From Pristimantibacillus sp052113225 (GTDB taxonomy: Bacteria > Bacillota > Bacilli > Paenibacillales > Paenibacillaceae), in the NCBI RefSeq assembly GCF_052113225.1, contig NZ_JBFRCT010000001.1:682001-746000 (forward strand): a DNA stretch of 64,000 nt. The letters are read 5' to 3'. Below the pieces are notes generated by a model. The model was not told the DNA's origin, searched no databases, and saw only the letters and a list, made by a program, of their open reading frames with translations. Positions 9,276 through 18,549 of the stretch are shown here, one piece after another (within the stretch, counting starts at the first letter, position 1; the number at the start of each line of letters is the position of its first letter). Made by a program: the position numbers and the translations under genes.

Positions 9276-10088
9276 CTAGATTACGTGAATAGCCAGTAAA
9301 CCAGCAAATAATAGAACCGCTTCCACTGCCTCGTTCAAAGCACCGTAGGTATCTCCTGTTAATCCGCCAAGTTTACGGCTAAGCCATACCGCGAGCAATG
9401 TCCCACTCATCCATGTAAGCAATACACAACCAATCAAGACGACTATCGTTTCGTACAGTGAAAAACCATCAATCGTTGTACATATAACCGTTAAGAGGAC
9501 CGCTAATACAAATCCTCCCGTCACTTGACGAAGGGAAGCAAGATGGAATAATGCCCCGATCCCTTCTCCTTGTCTCGCATTTGGCCAGCCTGCAATGGCT
9601 GCTCCCATCCACCAACGACTCCAGATCGGGATTATCGCAAGTAGTGACACCACATGCTTTCCATCCTCCTGTCCCAGCCATTCCGCCAGCACAGCGAATT
9701 TGAACAGCAGCAGCAGGACCGCCGCGATTACACCCATAGCGCCAACACGGCTGTCCTTCATAATTTCCAGCATCCGTTCACGTGAGCGATGGCTCAGTAC
9801 ACCATCGGCCGTATCCATCCAGCCATCTAGATGCAGCCCTCCACTTAACGCCGTCCAGACAATAAGCAGCAGCACCGCTGCAGGCATGGATGGTGAAAAG
9901 AGCTCGAGCATACCGAACACACCTGCAAGTATAGATCCGATGATTACACCAGCGAATGGAAAATAAATGACCGTCCGCGCCAGCGTTACCGGTTCAAAAG
10001 GAACCTTAAGCGGAACCGGGATTCGCGTCAGAAATTGAAGCGATGCGGCTGCGGCTTGTAGATGGCGCTTTATAGTAGAAATAACCAT
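9276..10088 (-). CDS. cobS: Adenosylcobinamide-GDP ribazoletransferase (cobalamin synthase)
   Basis: About 270 residues and strongly hydrophobic, with 6-7 predicted membrane segments. Family motifs are FLTRIPVP near the N terminus, SGGLHLDGWMDTADG (the Asp-rich metal site) and GGLTGDTYGALNEAVEA near the C terminus. It joins adenosylcobinamide-GDP to alpha-ribazole in the membrane. I placed the start at the ATG at 10088 (M-V-I-S-T-I-K), with GGAG 10 nt upstream; it overlaps the end of cbiB by 19 nt, which suggests translational coupling. A longer start at 10139 is possible but poorly supported. Confidence 0.9.
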   Translation of the reverse strand: MVISTIKRHLQAAAASLQFLTRIPVPLKVPFEPVTLARTVIYFPFAGVIIGSILAGVFGMLELFSPSMPAAVLLLIVWTALSGGLHLDGWMDTADGVLSHRSRERMLEIMKDSRVGAMGVIAAVLLLLFKFAVLAEWLGQEDGKHVVSLLAIIPIWSRWWMGAAIAGWPNARQGEGIGALFHLASLRQVTGGFVLAVLLTVICTTIDGFSLYETIVVLIGCVLLTWMSGTLLAVWLSRKLGGLTGDTYGALNEAVEAVLLFAGLLAIHVI

Positions 10089-11050
10089 ATCGTTAACACT
10101 CCAACCATCATCAGAATACTTACCGCGTATAACAGCCAAACCGAACGCACAATATCGTAAGGCTCCAGCTCTCTTAGCGGCCAGCCCATTCTTGCCCGCT
10201 CGCTTGGCTCACCAAAGTAATAATTGAGACCGCCTAGCTCAATTCCAAGCGCACCTGCAACAGCTGATTCCGGAATACCGCTGTTTGGGCTTGGATGGCG
10301 GCTGGCAAATTCGCGAATGGATGACCAGGCACGTGCAGCAGACATCCCTTTGTGCAGGAGGGCGGCAACCGTTAACATCTGTCCAGTAAATCGTGCCGGA
10401 AAATAATTCAGAACATCATCAGTCCTTGCCGAACACCACCCAAAGTTTACATAACGTTCATTACGGTAACCAACCATGGAATCAAGTGTGTTGGCAGTAC
10501 GATACATCATCGCAACTGGCGCAGCGCCAATCAGAGCGAACAATATCGGCGATACAAAGGCATCTACTGTATTTTCCGCTACCGTCTCCACAGCCGCTCT
10601 TGAGGCTTCTGAAGGTGTTAATTGAGTGGTATCACGACCTACAATGTATCCCACATATTTACGTGCGTCTTCTAATTTATCGGCAATCAAAGGACGGTAG
10701 ACGAGCATCGCTGCATCCTTCAGCCCTTTGACAGCAATTGTTGTCGAAATAAACCAAGCGCTGACGATATAGCCGACCCACGGATGAATCCAAGCTGCAG
10801 CAGCCGTAATAGCCCACATTGATCCAAAAGACATAACCAGGGTTACCGCCGTCAGGAGGATCCCGGTTGCTTTTACTTGAGCAGCGCTCCGTCCCTCCTC
10901 TTTAGCCCGGAGATACTTCTCCAGCACACGAATAAGCCGACCGATCCAAATTACAGGATGGGTCGGCCACTTCGGATCGCCGATGATCCAGTCTATCGCA
11001 ATAGCTGCAGCAATAAGCAGCAAGGTTTCTTGCAGGGAATAAAAGATCAT
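10070..11050 (-). CDS. cbiB: Adenosylcobinamide-phosphate synthase CbiB
   Basis: About 326 residues, an integral membrane protein. The family patterns IDWIIGDPKWPTHPVIWIG near the N terminus, SEASRAAVETVAENTVDAFVSP near the middle, and HPSPNSGIPESAVAGALG in the C-terminal half are all present. It attaches aminopropanol phosphate to adenosylcobyric acid. The ATG at 11050 overlaps the cobU stop as ATGA and has GGGAG 5 nt upstream, so I prefer it to the GTG at 11062. Confidence 0.9.
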   Translation of the reverse strand: MIFYSLQETLLLIAAAIAIDWIIGDPKWPTHPVIWIGRLIRVLEKYLRAKEEGRSAAQVKATGILLTAVTLVMSFGSMWAITAAAAWIHPWVGYIVSAWFISTTIAVKGLKDAAMLVYRPLIADKLEDARKYVGYIVGRDTTQLTPSEASRAAVETVAENTVDAFVSPILFALIGAAPVAMMYRTANTLDSMVGYRNERYVNFGWCSARTDDVLNYFPARFTGQMLTVAALLHKGMSAARAWSSIREFASRHPSPNSGIPESAVAGALGIELGGLNYYFGEPSERARMGWPLRELEPYDIVRSVWLLYAVSILMMVGVLTIWLFLL

Positions 11051-11667
11051 AAGCTCTCCCACCGAAATTGTAAGGCTTTTATTTCAATTGGAATTCCCGC
11101 TGTAACAAGGAAAACCTTCTCGGAAGCGGCAGCAATCCGTTGATTCAGCCTTCCCGCTTCATCTCTAAATCTTCTGCCAAGCGGATACGCAGGAACGATC
11201 CCATCTCCCACTTCGTTGGTAACAAGAATGAGAGGATAAGGGTATTCCGATGCAGCACGGATAAACGCATCGATTTGTTCACCCATCCATATAGCAGGAA
11301 CAGGATGTTGTTCTACCGCTGATTCGGATTGTTCCCGCTCTTCTACTTCCAGCAGTAAATTCGTCAGCCATAAGGTCAAACAATCAACGAGTACTACTGG
11401 TGGTTTCTGTCCGAGCACTATCTGCTTGGCTGCTTCGCTTGCCAGCTCACGTAGACGTCTAGGCAGCTCCATCGGTTCTTCGATGGTTTCCCATTTGAAA
11501 TCGCCTTGCTCCCGGCTGCGGCGATGCATCTCTACCCGCTCCGCCATTTCTTCATCCCACACCCGGCTCGTAGCGAGGTAGATTCCACCTTCACCTAGCC
11601 GGGCTGCCAACTGCTCAGCGAAAGAGCTTTTGCCGCTCCTCGCTCCGCCGGTTACTAACATCACCAT
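11047..11667 (-). CDS. cobU: Bifunctional adenosylcobinamide kinase / guanylyltransferase
   Basis: 206 residues. The P-loop GGARSGKS (about residues 7-14) and the RecA-like strand with VDCLTLWLTNLL and TNEVGDGIVPAYPLGRRFRDEAGRLNQ are classic CobU. It phosphorylates adenosylcobinamide and transfers GMP, which activates the upper corrinoid for CobS. The length is usual for the family. It sits between cobT and cbiB with a 4-nt downstream overlap. Confidence 0.92.
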   Translation of the reverse strand: MVMLVTGGARSGKSSFAEQLAARLGEGGIYLATSRVWDEEMAERVEMHRRSREQGDFKWETIEEPMELPRRLRELASEAAKQIVLGQKPPVVLVDCLTLWLTNLLLEVEEREQSESAVEQHPVPAIWMGEQIDAFIRAASEYPYPLILVTNEVGDGIVPAYPLGRRFRDEAGRLNQRIAAASEKVFLVTAGIPIEIKALQFRWESL

Positions 11668-11678
11668 CTGAACAGCAC

Positions 11679-12743
11679 CTACTCTCTGGAGACGCCTGCA
11701 CTGTCAAAGGTCGCCATTTCCTGCATCAGCTTTAATGCCGCATCAATGAAATGGAAGCATAATACGGCACCTGTTCCTTCGCCAAGCCGCATATCCAGTT
11801 GAATCATCGGCGACAAGCCCATCGATTCCAGCACGGTTGCATGGCCTTGCTCATGGGATAGATGGGATGCAAATAGATAAGGCTTCACTTGTTCCGCCAA
11901 ACGTACCGATACCAGTGCAGCAACGGAAGAAATAAAACCGTCAATCACTACTGGGCAGCCATTTGCCGCTGCACCGATGATGAAACCAGCCATCCCTGCA
12001 ATCTCTGCGCCGCCAACCTTGGCGAGCACATCGATCGGATCTGCTGCATCTGGCTCGTTGACAGCAATCGCTCGTTTAACGACCTCAATCTTATGTCTCC
12101 AGCTTTCATCATTAATGCCCGTCCCTCTGCCAACCGACTGTTCCGGCGATAATCCGGTTAATACCGATGTTAATGCTGCGCTAGGCGTTGTATTACCAAT
12201 TCCCATCTCGCCTGTTGCAAACAATCGATACCCCTGCCGCGCCAGCTCGTCGGCAACTTGAACACCTGCCATAATCGCCTGCATCGCCTCGTCCCGGCTC
12301 ATCGCAGGCTGCGTTGCCATATTGGCTGTTCCGCGTACAACCTTACGGTTGATCAAATCAGGATGCTCAATATCGGCATTAACGCCCATATCCACGCAAT
12401 ACACATCTGCTCCTGCTTGACGAGCAAGCACATTTACCGCTGCTCCTCCGCCTAGGAAGTTCAGTACCATCTGTGGAGTAACCTCCTGAGGATAAGCACT
12501 TACCCCTTCCTCACAGACGCCGTGGTCACCTGCCATGACAACGACTGCTTTTCGGCTGAGGTTCGGCCATAGTTTGCCGGATATGCCGGCTAATCGGAAT
12601 GCGATATCCTCTAGCTTACCGAGACTGCCTGTTGGCTTCGTCAATTGGTCAGAATGTGCTTTTGCATGCTGTGCAGCTGATTCCTGGTAAGGTGTAATTT
12701 GTTCGATTACGTTCTCTAATTGCGCATAAGCTGAATTAGCCAT
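11679..12743 (-). CDS. cobT: Nicotinate-nucleotide:dimethylbenzimidazole phosphoribosyltransferase
   Basis: 354 residues. The motifs LTKPTGSLGKLE, MAGDHGVCEEGVSAYPQEVT, GEMGIGNTTPSAA and HLSHEQGH with a final catalytic-region Glu (RLGEGTGAVL) match CobT. It activates dimethylbenzimidazole (or other bases) to the alpha-ribotide for the lower ligand. It is in the middle of the cobalamin operon, downstream of the ABC transporter genes. Confidence 0.92.
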   Translation of the reverse strand: MANSAYAQLENVIEQITPYQESAAQHAKAHSDQLTKPTGSLGKLEDIAFRLAGISGKLWPNLSRKAVVVMAGDHGVCEEGVSAYPQEVTPQMVLNFLGGGAAVNVLARQAGADVYCVDMGVNADIEHPDLINRKVVRGTANMATQPAMSRDEAMQAIMAGVQVADELARQGYRLFATGEMGIGNTTPSAALTSVLTGLSPEQSVGRGTGINDESWRHKIEVVKRAIAVNEPDAADPIDVLAKVGGAEIAGMAGFIIGAAANGCPVVIDGFISSVAALVSVRLAEQVKPYLFASHLSHEQGHATVLESMGLSPMIQLDMRLGEGTGAVLCFHFIDAALKLMQEMATFDSAGVSRE

Positions 12744-12776
12744 TGGTTTTAAACCTTCTTTCGATTCGTTATGTAT

Positions 12777-13577
12777 CTATGTAACAGCTAGCATCTGTCT
12801 TGAACCCTTAGGTTGCAGCAAGATTTGTGGCGTTCCAGTAATAGGGTGAATCACGATCGAAGCTTCCGTTTGATACACTTCACGAATTAGGGCTTCGGTC
12901 AGTACTTCCCTTGGTGTACCTCTTGCAGCTACTCCACCTTGATGCAGGACGATGATCTGATCACAATACAAGGATGCCAGATTAAGATCATGTAAGACGG
13001 CTACCACGGTGAGGCCGTGATCCTGCTGCCATTGCCGGACCGTATCCAGCAGCTGCACTTGATAACCGATGTCCAAATATGTGGTAGGCTCATCAAGTAA
13101 TATGACTTCCGGCTCCTGCACCATCACTTTCGCAAGTGCAACGCGCTGCCGCTCACCACCGCTGAGCTGGTCCAATGACCGATTGGCTAGAGCCGTCAAT
13201 CCCATCGACTCTAAAGCAAAATCAATCAAAGCCGAATGGTCCTCCCTTTCATCACCAAACCAGTTCTGATAGGGGAATCTACCCATCTCAATGACCTGCC
13301 TTACCGTAAAACCAGCAGGCGGCAAGCCGACTTGTTGAAGCACGGCAAGCCTCTTCGCAAGTGCCTTCCGGGAGTAACCAGACATCCTCGCTCCATCAAA
13401 ACTTACCTCACCAGATGAAGGCTTCATGACTCCAGATAACAGCTGCAGTAAAGTTGATTTGCCTACACCGTTTGGTCCGATAATCCCATGAATTCGGCCT
13501 GGCTCCAGGTCGAATGTGATGTTATCTAGTACAGGACGGCCGTTAACCGTCTTGCTTAATCGCTCTACGGAGATCAT
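12777..13577 (-). CDS. btuD: Cobalamin/corrinoid ABC transporter ATPase
   Basis: 266 residues. Walker A is GPNGVGKST (about 34-42), the Q-loop lies in LQQVGL, the signature is LSGGERQRVALAK near residue 140, Walker B is EVILLDEPTTYLD, and the switch His is in VLHDLN. It belongs to the FecCD/BtuCD importer subgroup. Its start overlaps the btuC stop (ATGA). Without the riboswitch and cob genes it would be annotated as an iron-siderophore ATPase; context supports corrinoids. Confidence 0.85.
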   Translation of the reverse strand: MISVERLSKTVNGRPVLDNITFDLEPGRIHGIIGPNGVGKSTLLQLLSGVMKPSSGEVSFDGARMSGYSRKALAKRLAVLQQVGLPPAGFTVRQVIEMGRFPYQNWFGDEREDHSALIDFALESMGLTALANRSLDQLSGGERQRVALAKVMVQEPEVILLDEPTTYLDIGYQVQLLDTVRQWQQDHGLTVVAVLHDLNLASLYCDQIIVLHQGGVAARGTPREVLTEALIREVYQTEASIVIHPITGTPQILLQPKGSRQMLAVT

Positions 13578-14611
13578 ACTTGGCCCTCCTGTCCTTTTTT
13601 ACGCCGGTACAATAAATAAGCAAAGAACGGAGCCCCTAATAATGCCGTAACAACACCTAGCGGGATTTCCTTTGGTGCGAGCACCACTCGTGCGATGGTA
13701 TCCGACCATAAGATGAAGATGCCTCCGCCAAACGCAGATAAGGGGATTAACAGCCGATAATCAGGGCCAACAATTAATCGGATGAGATGAGGAACAACCA
13801 GTCCTACAAATCCGATTACTCCACTGACCGATACAGCTGCCGCCGTAAGCAGCGTCGAGCCGATAAGTACAATGAGCTTCGTCCGTTCCACTCGAATACC
13901 AAGATGTGCGGCATGGCGCTCACCAAGTACAAACAAATTGAGCGCTTGACCGTAAGCGATGAGCAGCGGCAAGCCGATAACAAGGCAAGGCAGTACGACA
14001 TAAATGTCCGCCCAGTTCTTCATCGCGAGCGACCCCATCAGCCAGAACAAAATCTGGTTGACCACATCATTCGACATCGATACCATCAAAGATACAAAAG
14101 CTCCAAGGAAGGATTGAATAATAACACCGGATAATACAAGTGTCTCGATCTGCATAACACCTCTGCTGCGTGCAAGAAAAAATACGCCAAGCAAAGTGAG
14201 TGTCCCCGTTACAAAAGCAATGACCGGAATGGTCCACTCGCCAATTAATGTCTGGTAACCAAATAAAATAAGAAAAGCCGCTCCTACCGAGCTGCCAGAT
14301 GACACGCCTAGTGTATATGGATCGGCAAGTGGATTACGCAGCACACCTTGAAATCCTGCTCCGGCAAGCCCAAGACATGCACCGACTAAGACACCAAGCA
14401 ATACGCGGGACAGCCTGACTTGTGTGACAATAGCAATCTCTCCAGCACTCCAATGTTCACTTGCATCATCCATCCATGGAAGCTGATGCAATAGAATTCC
14501 CCATACATCAGAGAATGATATCGTCGAAGAGCCGATCGATAAGCTAGCTACGATAGAAACAGCAAGAAGGAGCATGGCTGCTCCTCCGTAGACCGTTAAT
14601 TTTCTTTTCAT
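13574..14611 (-). CDS. btuC: Cobalamin/corrinoid ABC transporter permease
   Basis: About 345 residues with roughly ten hydrophobic helices, the FecCD/BtuC fold. Family motifs include RLSRVLLGVLVGACLGLAGA, FQGVLRNPLADPYTLGVSSG and GVIGFVGLVVPHLIRLIVG. The ATG at 14611 begins 2 bp after the btuF stop with no clear ribosome site, so translational coupling to btuF is likely. A longer reading from 14668 would overlap btuF and is less likely. Confidence 0.85.
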   Translation of the reverse strand: MKRKLTVYGGAAMLLLAVSIVASLSIGSSTISFSDVWGILLHQLPWMDDASEHWSAGEIAIVTQVRLSRVLLGVLVGACLGLAGAGFQGVLRNPLADPYTLGVSSGSSVGAAFLILFGYQTLIGEWTIPVIAFVTGTLTLLGVFFLARSRGVMQIETLVLSGVIIQSFLGAFVSLMVSMSNDVVNQILFWLMGSLAMKNWADIYVVLPCLVIGLPLLIAYGQALNLFVLGERHAAHLGIRVERTKLIVLIGSTLLTAAAVSVSGVIGFVGLVVPHLIRLIVGPDYRLLIPLSAFGGGIFILWSDTIARVVLAPKEIPLGVVTALLGAPFFAYLLYRRKKGQEGQV

Positions 14612-14612
14612 A

Positions 14613-15605
14613 TTACTTAATAAGATCCGGGTGAAGAACTTTCGCAATTTCCAGCAGACTGTCTGCAAGGCGTGGACCTACGCGTGAGCTCTCGTCATTG
14701 CCGATGGCAAACATTTGTTTGTTCTTCACTGCATCAATCGCATCCCAGCCTGGACGGCTGTTAAGGGCGGAGACGATCGGGTTCGGATCTACCTCCAAAT
14801 CAGGATATAGGATAATAGCAGGATTCTGCTTAACAATTTCTTCTGCACTTACTTCATACCAGCCTGCTTGTGCTGCACTTGCATTCGTACCGCCGGCAAT
14901 CGTGAGAAGCTCGTCAAGGAATGTACCTGAACCAACTGTCCAGCCTGGCGAGAATTCAAGATAAACAAGTTTCTTCGGAGCATCCTTCACTGCATCAGTC
15001 ACCTGCTGCTTCACCGTACGCATATGCTCTGCTACACCAGCAGCTTCATCGTTCTTATTCATAATTTTACCGATTGTCTCAATTTTGGCAATGGTTTCAT
15101 CATAAGTCAATGGATCTGTTGCAAGAACCGGAATGTTCAACTTACGAAGCTGTTCAATTGCATCGACATTCATGCTTGATGAAGCCAGCACAAGATCCGG
15201 ATTAAGCGCTACTACGGCTTCAATATTCGTGTTCATGTCCCCTACTTGAGACTTCGATTTTGCTTCCTCTGGATAGTTGCTGTTAGTGTCTACACCAACA
15301 ACCTCGTCACCAGCTCCAATGGCATAGATGACTTCAGTCTCACTTGGCGCAATGGAAACGACCTTTGTTGGCGCCTTCTCGAAGGATAACTCCGTACCTG
15401 TCGCATCCGTTACTTTAAGGGGATATACCGTCTCTGCTGCAGCTGGACTATTACTAGGCTGCTCACTTGGAGCCGCTGTATTGGCTGTGCCTGTATTTGC
15501 TCCCTCATTTGTGTTGCCTTTGTTCGAGCCGCAAGCCGCCATGATGACAAGCATTGCAGTCAGCATAACTGCCAAAATCAGTTTCTTCATGTTTCTCTCT
15601 TTCAT
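14613..15605 (-). CDS. btuF: Corrinoid-binding lipoprotein of the ABC transporter
   Basis: About 330 residues. A hydrophobic signal ends in a lipobox (VIMAAC) with the lipidated Cys about 24-27 residues from the start, then a Ser/Asn/Thr-rich spacer and a PBP-like domain of the BtuF/FhuD class (KVVSIAPSETEVIYAIGAGDEVVGV, DLVLASS, GGTNASAA). The ATG at 15605 has GAGGGAG 12 nt upstream; the ATG at 15590 is also possible. It is the first gene after the cobalamin riboswitch, which fixes its ligand class better than its sequence does. Confidence 0.85.
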   Translation of the reverse strand: MKERNMKKLILAVMLTAMLVIMAACGSNKGNTNEGANTGTANTAAPSEQPSNSPAAAETVYPLKVTDATGTELSFEKAPTKVVSIAPSETEVIYAIGAGDEVVGVDTNSNYPEEAKSKSQVGDMNTNIEAVVALNPDLVLASSSMNVDAIEQLRKLNIPVLATDPLTYDETIAKIETIGKIMNKNDEAAGVAEHMRTVKQQVTDAVKDAPKKLVYLEFSPGWTVGSGTFLDELLTIAGGTNASAAQAGWYEVSAEEIVKQNPAIILYPDLEVDPNPIVSALNSRPGWDAIDAVKNKQMFAIGNDESSRVGPRLADSLLEIAKVLHPDLIK

Positions 15606-15642
15606 TGTTTCTTTGCACTCCCTCATCTACTATTTGGTGAAA

Positions 15643-15681
15643 TTAAAAAAGGCATTCCCGGCAAAAGTGCCGGAAATGCCG
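15643..15681 (-). terminator. Riboswitch expression-platform terminator
   Basis: In minus orientation a GC-rich stem pairs GGCATT-CCGGCA with TGCCGG-AATGCC around a CTTT loop and runs into TTTTTT. It lies between the riboswitch aptamer and btuF. Placement indicates control by premature transcription termination when B12 is bound. Confidence 0.9.
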
Positions 15682-15757
15682 GAAGTCCCTATGCGTGAAC
15701 GCAAAAAGGACAAGATCCCTCATTCCAACACTTCCCTAATTCCACGTAGGTACAGCG

Positions 15758-15957
15758 TTATGCAAACAGGCAGGTCTCCTGACTTGAAGCGTATACGTAC
15801 AGCGTCTTCCCAGGTTCTCATTACCCAGTGACTTATGCTGACGTACAGGTCTATACAAAGTAGACCGCTTCTTACAGTGGCGGGTCCGTGCCGGATTTTA
15901 ACCGGACTTCCCTATTAAGCTTGCAAGAGCCTCATGGCTCTAGCAGCACCTGTTTCA
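15758..15957 (-). promoter_or_regulatory. Cobalamin (B12) riboswitch
   Basis: The minus strand contains the conserved elements in order. The 5' paired element ends in AAACAGGTGC (15946-15955). Next come GGGAAGTCCGGT and AATCCGGCACGGACCCGCCACTGT, where the last part is the B12 box, then AGTCACTGGGTAATGAG. The hallmark AGTCAGGAGACCTGCCTG follows, ending near 15762. The aptamer length of about 200 nt is typical. It controls btuFCD-cobT-cobU-cbiB-cobS-cobD-cbiZ. The GC-rich terminator lies about 80 nt downstream. Confidence 0.96.
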
Positions 15958-15982
15958 CTAATATTCAATTACGACCAACGTA

Positions 15983-16012
15983 ACTATACCACCCATATTC
16001 TAGAATTGTCCA
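15983..16012 (-). promoter_or_regulatory. Probable sigma-A promoter of the cobalamin operon
   Basis: TGGACA (16007-16012) and TATAGT (15983-15988) are separated by 18 bp in minus orientation. They lie about 25 bp upstream of the riboswitch 5' end. Confidence 0.65.
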
Positions 16013-16055
16013 GCCAATAGTAAACAGCTGTGCCGACCTTAGGGCTATGCTTTCA

Positions 16056-16094
16056 AAGTAAGAACTGCCACACAATAAGCATGTGGCAGTTCTT
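16056..16094 (-). terminator. Terminator downstream of copA
   Basis: A perfect 13-bp stem, AAGAACTGCCACA / TGTGGCAGTTCTT, with a 9-nt loop. The arms are symmetrical, with T-rich flanks on both strands (better on the plus strand), but the only gene ending here is copA on the minus strand. Confidence 0.75.
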
Positions 16095-16167
16095 TTAAGA
16101 GGAGCAGCATACGTTTCGCAGATGAAATATAAATGCAGTATAGATGAATTTATTTTTTCTTATATTT

Positions 16168-18414
16168 TTAAAAGGACTGAACAGCTGCTCTTCGAAGACG
16201 GGAGTTAAGCCGAATCGCATTGCCTACTACAGAGACGGAACTAAAAGCCATCGCTGTTCCAGCCATCCAGGGCTGAAGCAGTCCGCAGGCTGCGAATGGA
16301 ATAATGAGGGCGTTATAGATAAAAGCAAAGGTCAGGTTCTGCCGTACATTCCGCACTGTCAGACGGCTGATCAGCAACGCCTCCGGTATGGCTGTCATCC
16401 GAGGCTGCAGCAGCGTTATATGGCCAGCAGTTAAGGCCGCATCCGTTCCGTCCCCCATCGCCATCCCTACATCGGCTGCAGCTAGTGCAGGAGCATCATT
16501 CCAGCCGTCACCGGCCATTCCGACTTTATAATCCTGCTCTTTTAATCTCTCTACGAGTTCCAGCTTATCCTCAGGGAGCATGTTCGCATGTACTTGTGAT
16601 GGGGAGATACCGGCAATTTGTGCCGCGCTTAGTGCTGGTGCTGGATGGTCTCCTGTCGCTACGATTACTGTTACCCCGGCTTTACGAAGCTGGGTCACCG
16701 CTGCTTTTGCATAAGGCTTGACGGCATCAATGAAGGAAATCGCCCCAATTACCCGATTATTATCCGATGTATAGAGCACCGTCTCACCAAGCTGCTGGCG
16801 CTCCTCTGCAAAACTGCGAATCGAAGCGCTTGCGAAAGTCCAATGCTTTGAGGCTGCAAAGCTGGCATTACCAACACCAATTCTCCGCTGCTCGACAACC
16901 GCTTCTACCCCTTTTCCCGTTGTATATTCGAAATCTGTAGCAGCCGGTGGGACAAGACCCGCTTGCATAGCTTCCGCTCGTACCGCAATGGCAAGTGGAT
17001 GTGTGGAGCTTGCCTCAACCGCAGCTGCGAGACGCAGCAAACCTTGGCGACTGCCAAACGTCGTGTGCACTTGACTGACACGTGGCTTCCCTTCTGTTAA
17101 GGTGCCTGTCTTATCCAGCACAAGCATATCGAGCTGAGCTAACCGTTCGAGCGCTCCAGCTTCTTTCACGACAATTCCCCGCTTAGCAAGCCGGCTTGAA
17201 GCTACAACAAGCGAGATTGGTGTAGCCAGTCCTAATGCACAAGGACATGCAGCAAGCACAACCGCAACCGCACAGCGGAATGCCATCGTCCAGTTGCCTG
17301 GATCAGCCACCGTTATCCAAAGAATAAAAGTACCAAGCGACAGCAACAGCATCGCAGGGACGAACCAGGCGGACACCGTATCCACCTGACGTTGAATCAT
17401 GGATTTCGAGCGCTGCGCCTGCCGTACCAAATCAACAATTCGGCTTAACATGGTCGAATGACCTGCTGCCGTCGTTCGAATACGTAAAACCCCACTGTCA
17501 TTCCTCGTACCCGCCCATACAGGATCGCCTGGACGCTTGGCTAGAGGTACGCTTTCACCTGTAAGCAAAGACTCGTTTACTTCCGATTCACCGCTCGCAA
17601 TAACCCCATCGACGGGGATCACCTGTCCGGCTTGAACAATGACATAATCATTCTCGCGGACAAATTCCGTTTGGATGTCCATCATCACGCCTGCCCGCTC
17701 CACCCTGACCACTGTATTCAGCAGCTTGCTGTAACCCGAAGCATCCGACTGTGCCCGAGAGGTCACTGACGCTTCGATAAATTTACCAAGTAGAACTGCC
17801 GTTATGACTACAGCTGATGTCTCGAAATATAAGGGTACTTCATGAGCAAATAAAGCAGCACGATCCGCATTAAACACGAGGTAATGGCTGTACAAATAAG
17901 CAGCCGACGTACCTGTCGCTACCAGCACGTCCATATTGGTCGCACGCGAACGCACCGCATGATAAGCACCGATATAGAATGGCAGGCCAATAATGAATTG
18001 AATAATCGTAGCTAGTCCAAGCTGCAGCCAAGGATTGGTCAACAACGAAGGCATCTCGATCTGGGCAAAAGGCGCCAAATGCTGAACCATCGCCGTCAGC
18101 AAGGGAGCCGTTAAGATCAGCGAGATAATCAGCCTCAGCCTAAGTCGGCTGCGTTCCTTCTCAAAACCTTCCTTTGCATGCTCAGGCAGCGCCGCCTTAA
18201 AACCGATCTTGCCGATCTGCTCCATAATCTTAAGCGGCTGAATGAGATCCGGCTTATATTGCACCCAGGCTGTTCTTGCTGAATAGCTGACCGCTACCGC
18301 TTCAACACCTGGCATTTTCCCTACTGTTTTCTCAATTCTTGCCGCACATGCGGTACAACTCATCCCTTGCACGGAAAAATCTATCGTAATTCCCTTATCG
18401 ACCATACCGTCCAT
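16168..18414 (-). CDS. copA: Copper-exporting P1B-type ATPase CopA
   Basis: 748 residues. One N-terminal heavy-metal-associated domain (GMSCTACAARIEK, residues 18-30) is followed by paired helices, the actuator TGE motif (LLTGESVPL), the transmembrane CPC motif (AACPCALGL), the phosphorylation motif DKTGT, an HP motif (STHPLA) and the hinge GDGWNDAPAL. The C-terminal helix contains MAFSSVSVVGNAIRL with the Met and Ser residues of Cu+ exporters. It exports cuprous ions across the membrane. Neither copZ nor csoR is adjacent, and only one metal-binding domain is present. The ATG follows GGGCGGGTGAA. Confidence 0.93.
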   Translation of the reverse strand: MDGMVDKGITIDFSVQGMSCTACAARIEKTVGKMPGVEAVAVSYSARTAWVQYKPDLIQPLKIMEQIGKIGFKAALPEHAKEGFEKERSRLRLRLIISLILTAPLLTAMVQHLAPFAQIEMPSLLTNPWLQLGLATIIQFIIGLPFYIGAYHAVRSRATNMDVLVATGTSAAYLYSHYLVFNADRAALFAHEVPLYFETSAVVITAVLLGKFIEASVTSRAQSDASGYSKLLNTVVRVERAGVMMDIQTEFVRENDYVIVQAGQVIPVDGVIASGESEVNESLLTGESVPLAKRPGDPVWAGTRNDSGVLRIRTTAAGHSTMLSRIVDLVRQAQRSKSMIQRQVDTVSAWFVPAMLLLSLGTFILWITVADPGNWTMAFRCAVAVVLAACPCALGLATPISLVVASSRLAKRGIVVKEAGALERLAQLDMLVLDKTGTLTEGKPRVSQVHTTFGSRQGLLRLAAAVEASSTHPLAIAVRAEAMQAGLVPPAATDFEYTTGKGVEAVVEQRRIGVGNASFAASKHWTFASASIRSFAEERQQLGETVLYTSDNNRVIGAISFIDAVKPYAKAAVTQLRKAGVTVIVATGDHPAPALSAAQIAGISPSQVHANMLPEDKLELVERLKEQDYKVGMAGDGWNDAPALAAADVGMAMGDGTDAALTAGHITLLQPRMTAIPEALLISRLTVRNVRQNLTFAFIYNALIIPFAACGLLQPWMAGTAMAFSSVSVVGNAIRLNSRLRRAAVQSF

Positions 18415-18501
18415 AAAGCTTCACCCGCCCTTTACTTGTCCATCCGTCCACTCGAACAAGCTCCTGCGTTAATCTATATGTTACGATTGGAGTTGCCATG
18501 C

Positions 18502-18545
18502 ACAAAAAAAGCGTGCTAATGGGGATTTCCCACTACGCACGCTTC
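18502..18545 (-). terminator. Terminator after the rhodanese gene
   Basis: Stem AAGCGTGCGTAGTGGG paired with CCCCATTAGCACGCTT (minor mismatches), followed by TTTTTTT on the minus strand, directly after the rhodanese stop. Confidence 0.85.
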
Positions 18546-18549
18546 CTTA

